A stretch of DNA of 6,944 nt from an uncultured Magnetococcales bacterium (GTDB lineage: Bacteria > Pseudomonadota > Magnetococcia > Magnetococcales > Magnetaquicoccaceae): contig CAIWLA010000265.1 in the NCBI GenBank assembly GCA_903913345.1, forward strand, positions 1-6,944, given 5' to 3'. A model generated the notes under the pieces. It was given only the letters and a program-made list of their open reading frames with translations, was not told the DNA's origin and ran no database searches. A program made the position numbers and the translations under genes. Shown here in pieces: positions 5,913-6,944 of this stretch; positions within the stretch are counted from its first letter, which is position 1, and each line of letters opens with the position of its first letter.

Positions 5913-6183
5913 ACAGAATGGCTCATTTTGTCCAATGTTTTGCTTGACCACAGACCGCCGTTGTGGTCATCGGTTGGAACCCAAAAAGTGAACGTACCGC
6001 AAACGGAAGGCTTTGCCGTGACCATTCCTGGTTCATACGCTTGCCAAGCGTAGAAAGAGCGAGTGAGTTGCCTCCCCGCCGGTCATGGTGTCAGCACAAA
6101 AAGGAGATCCCACTCTCGGTCGTTTTTCCGGTCCGAAAATGGGGGGTGAGGTGAACGCTTACAAAACATGAGGAATACAGATC
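5913..6183. other. Gene-free stretch, probable insertion-sequence remnant
   Basis: No convincing protein is encoded in any frame. The stretch begins where the antitoxin is cut off and ends just before the AIPR gene. It contains two hairpins, TGACCACA/TGTGGTCA (5945-5952 and 5962-5969) and TACGCTT-GCC-AAGCGTA (6036-6052), and an IS66-like terminus at 6162. I read it as non-coding or eroded sequence from the end of such an element, the rest having been deleted. No matching terminus is visible at the left side, near 5912. Confidence 0.45.
6141..6162. mobile_element. Terminal inverted repeat of an IS66-family element (one end only)
   Basis: Read on the minus strand from 6162 the sequence is GTAAGCGTTCACCTCACCCC followed by more C. 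IS66-family elements end in GTAA, commonly GTAAGCG, so this is a likely element boundary with the element lying to the left. If so, the next 8 bases, AAAACATG (6163-6170), would be one copy of the target duplication; I find no second copy near 5912. No transposase gene of the family is present in the window. Confidence 0.5.
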
Positions 6184-6944
6184 GTGAGCAATGAATTGTC
6201 CTTTGATGCCTTCGAAAAGGAGTGGTTGATTGAAATCCAAGATGGCAGTCCGAACACTGTTGTGCTTGGCAACCGCTTTTCCCGGAAGCTGGTAACCCAA
6301 TGGCTAGAAATCGGCGAAGACGGCGGATCGCCTGATGACATCACCTACTGCGATGGTACCGGGGATGGCGGTATCGACATTGCTTGCCTGCAACGCAATG
6401 ATGACACAGATGATTCGACCAATGGCGGCGATACGTGGTATCTGGTGCAAAGCAAGTATGGATCTGCATTCGCCGGAACCAACACGTTGCTGGAAGAGGC
6501 ACAAAAGCTAATCGACACGTTGGATGGCAAGCGAAACAGGTTGTCCTCCCTTACCGAGGGGTTGGTGGAAAGGTTGCAGACTTTTCGCGGGCAGGCATCC
6601 GATAGGGATAGGCTGGTTCTCGTGTTTGCAACGCAGCGACCACTGTCCGAAGCCGAAAAAAGGGTGGTCAAAGACATTCAGGCAATGGGACGTAATCGTC
6701 TCGGCGAAATCTTCGACGTAGAGAATATCAGTCTTGAGACCATATATCGCCGTACCCTAGAAGAGCTTAGCCATGTCAATAAGATCCAAGTGTCGATGAT
6801 TGCTGACTTGGTTTTGTCCGGGGAGGAGATGCTTGTAGGTTCAGTTGGGCTGATTCATCTCTATGACTGGGGTGTCCAAATCCGGCCTTGCCTGTTGACC
6901 GGTTTTTGGATGGGATTCCTTGGAACCATCGTTCGGGTGGTTAC
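6184..6944 (+). CDS. AIPR-type abortive infection protein, N-terminal part
   Basis: An open frame of 253 codons running off the right edge. GTG 6184 is preceded by GAGGA (6170-6174) 9 bases upstream; no in-frame ATG competes near the start. The product resembles the N-terminal region of AIPR proteins (abortive infection phage resistance, PF10592), which protect bacteria from phage and usually exceed 500 residues. A PD-(D/E)XK-like nuclease signature is visible: GDGGIDIACL (60-69) followed by WYLVQSKYG (85-93), with D65 and Q89/K91 as likely catalytic residues. FAT at about 150-152 and GEEMLVGSVGLIHLYD (213-228) also fit. After LYD (6865-6867) the last 25 residues are hydrophobic and unlike the family as I recall it, so the gene may be interrupted. 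Composition is less GC-rich than the core genes. It probably acts in phage defence. Confidence 0.65.
   Translation, partial: MSNELSFDAFEKEWLIEIQDGSPNTVVLGNRFSRKLVTQWLEIGEDGGSPDDITYCDGTGDGGIDIACLQRNDDTDDSTNGGDTWYLVQSKYGSAFAGTNTLLEEAQKLIDTLDGKRNRLSSLTEGLVERLQTFRGQASDRDRLVLVFATQRPLSEAEKRVVKDIQAMGRNRLGEIFDVENISLETIYRRTLEELSHVNKIQVSMIADLVLSGEEMLVGSVGLIHLYDWGVQIRPCLLTGFWMGFLGTIVRVV

Noticed and set aside
5930..6035. A minus-strand frame starting MNQEWSRQ that could be an eroded IS66 TnpA
   Set aside because: Only the first few residues suggest that family. The rest does not match, and the frame stops after about 37 codons.
5963..6154. A 63-codon plus-strand frame in the stretch before the AIPR gene
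   Set aside because: No ribosome site, no family resemblance, and it lies inside the suspected IS remnant.
4931..6183. CRISPR array or tRNA attachment site at the island boundary
   Set aside because: No regularly spaced repeats and no tRNA-like cloverleaf or conserved TPsiC arm sequence found.

Overview
The window looks like a chromosomal segment of a GC-rich proteobacterium. Its left two thirds are housekeeping genes and its right third is an accessory region. The prolyl-tRNA synthetase is the long bacterial type with the inserted editing domain. Most classical alphaproteobacteria have a short ProS without this insert, so a beta-, gamma-, delta- or magnetococcus-like lineage fits better. 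That placement is inference; no marker in the window settles it.

Left block, minus strand (2831 down to 1): folE2 (GTP cyclohydrolase IB), proS and the start of an unknown helical protein form one compact operon. The folE2-proS gap is 10 bases, the gap after proS is 3 bases, and each gene has a clear Shine-Dalgarno sequence. FolE2 makes the first pterin of folate synthesis and ProS charges tRNA-Pro. The third gene runs off the left edge.

Centre, plus strand (2981 to 4930): nadK (NAD kinase) is divergent from folE2, and the predicted back-to-back promoters share -10 bases. After it come a four-helix membrane protein of unknown function and a cysteine-rich protein of the C_GCAxxG_C_C family. 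A perfect 14-bp hairpin without a U-tract follows the last gene and may end this transcript.

Right block (about 5085 to 6944): base composition becomes visibly less GC-rich. A higBA-type toxin-antitoxin pair lies behind an operator of overlapping palindromes. The toxin appears to start at or next to its own transcription start. The antitoxin stops after 76 residues, just past its DNA-binding domain. A gene-free stretch follows and ends in what looks like an IS66-family terminus, 21 bases before a GTG-started gene for an AIPR-type (abortive infection/phage resistance) protein with a PD-(D/E)XK-like nuclease signature. The last ~77 bases of that gene no longer look like the family and may belong to a transposase remnant.

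The right block therefore reads as a small, eroded defence/mobile island next to conserved genes. I did not find a convincingly new system. The points most worth checking are the truncated antitoxin beside an intact-looking toxin, the leaderless toxin start, and the insertion-sequence boundaries around the AIPR gene.
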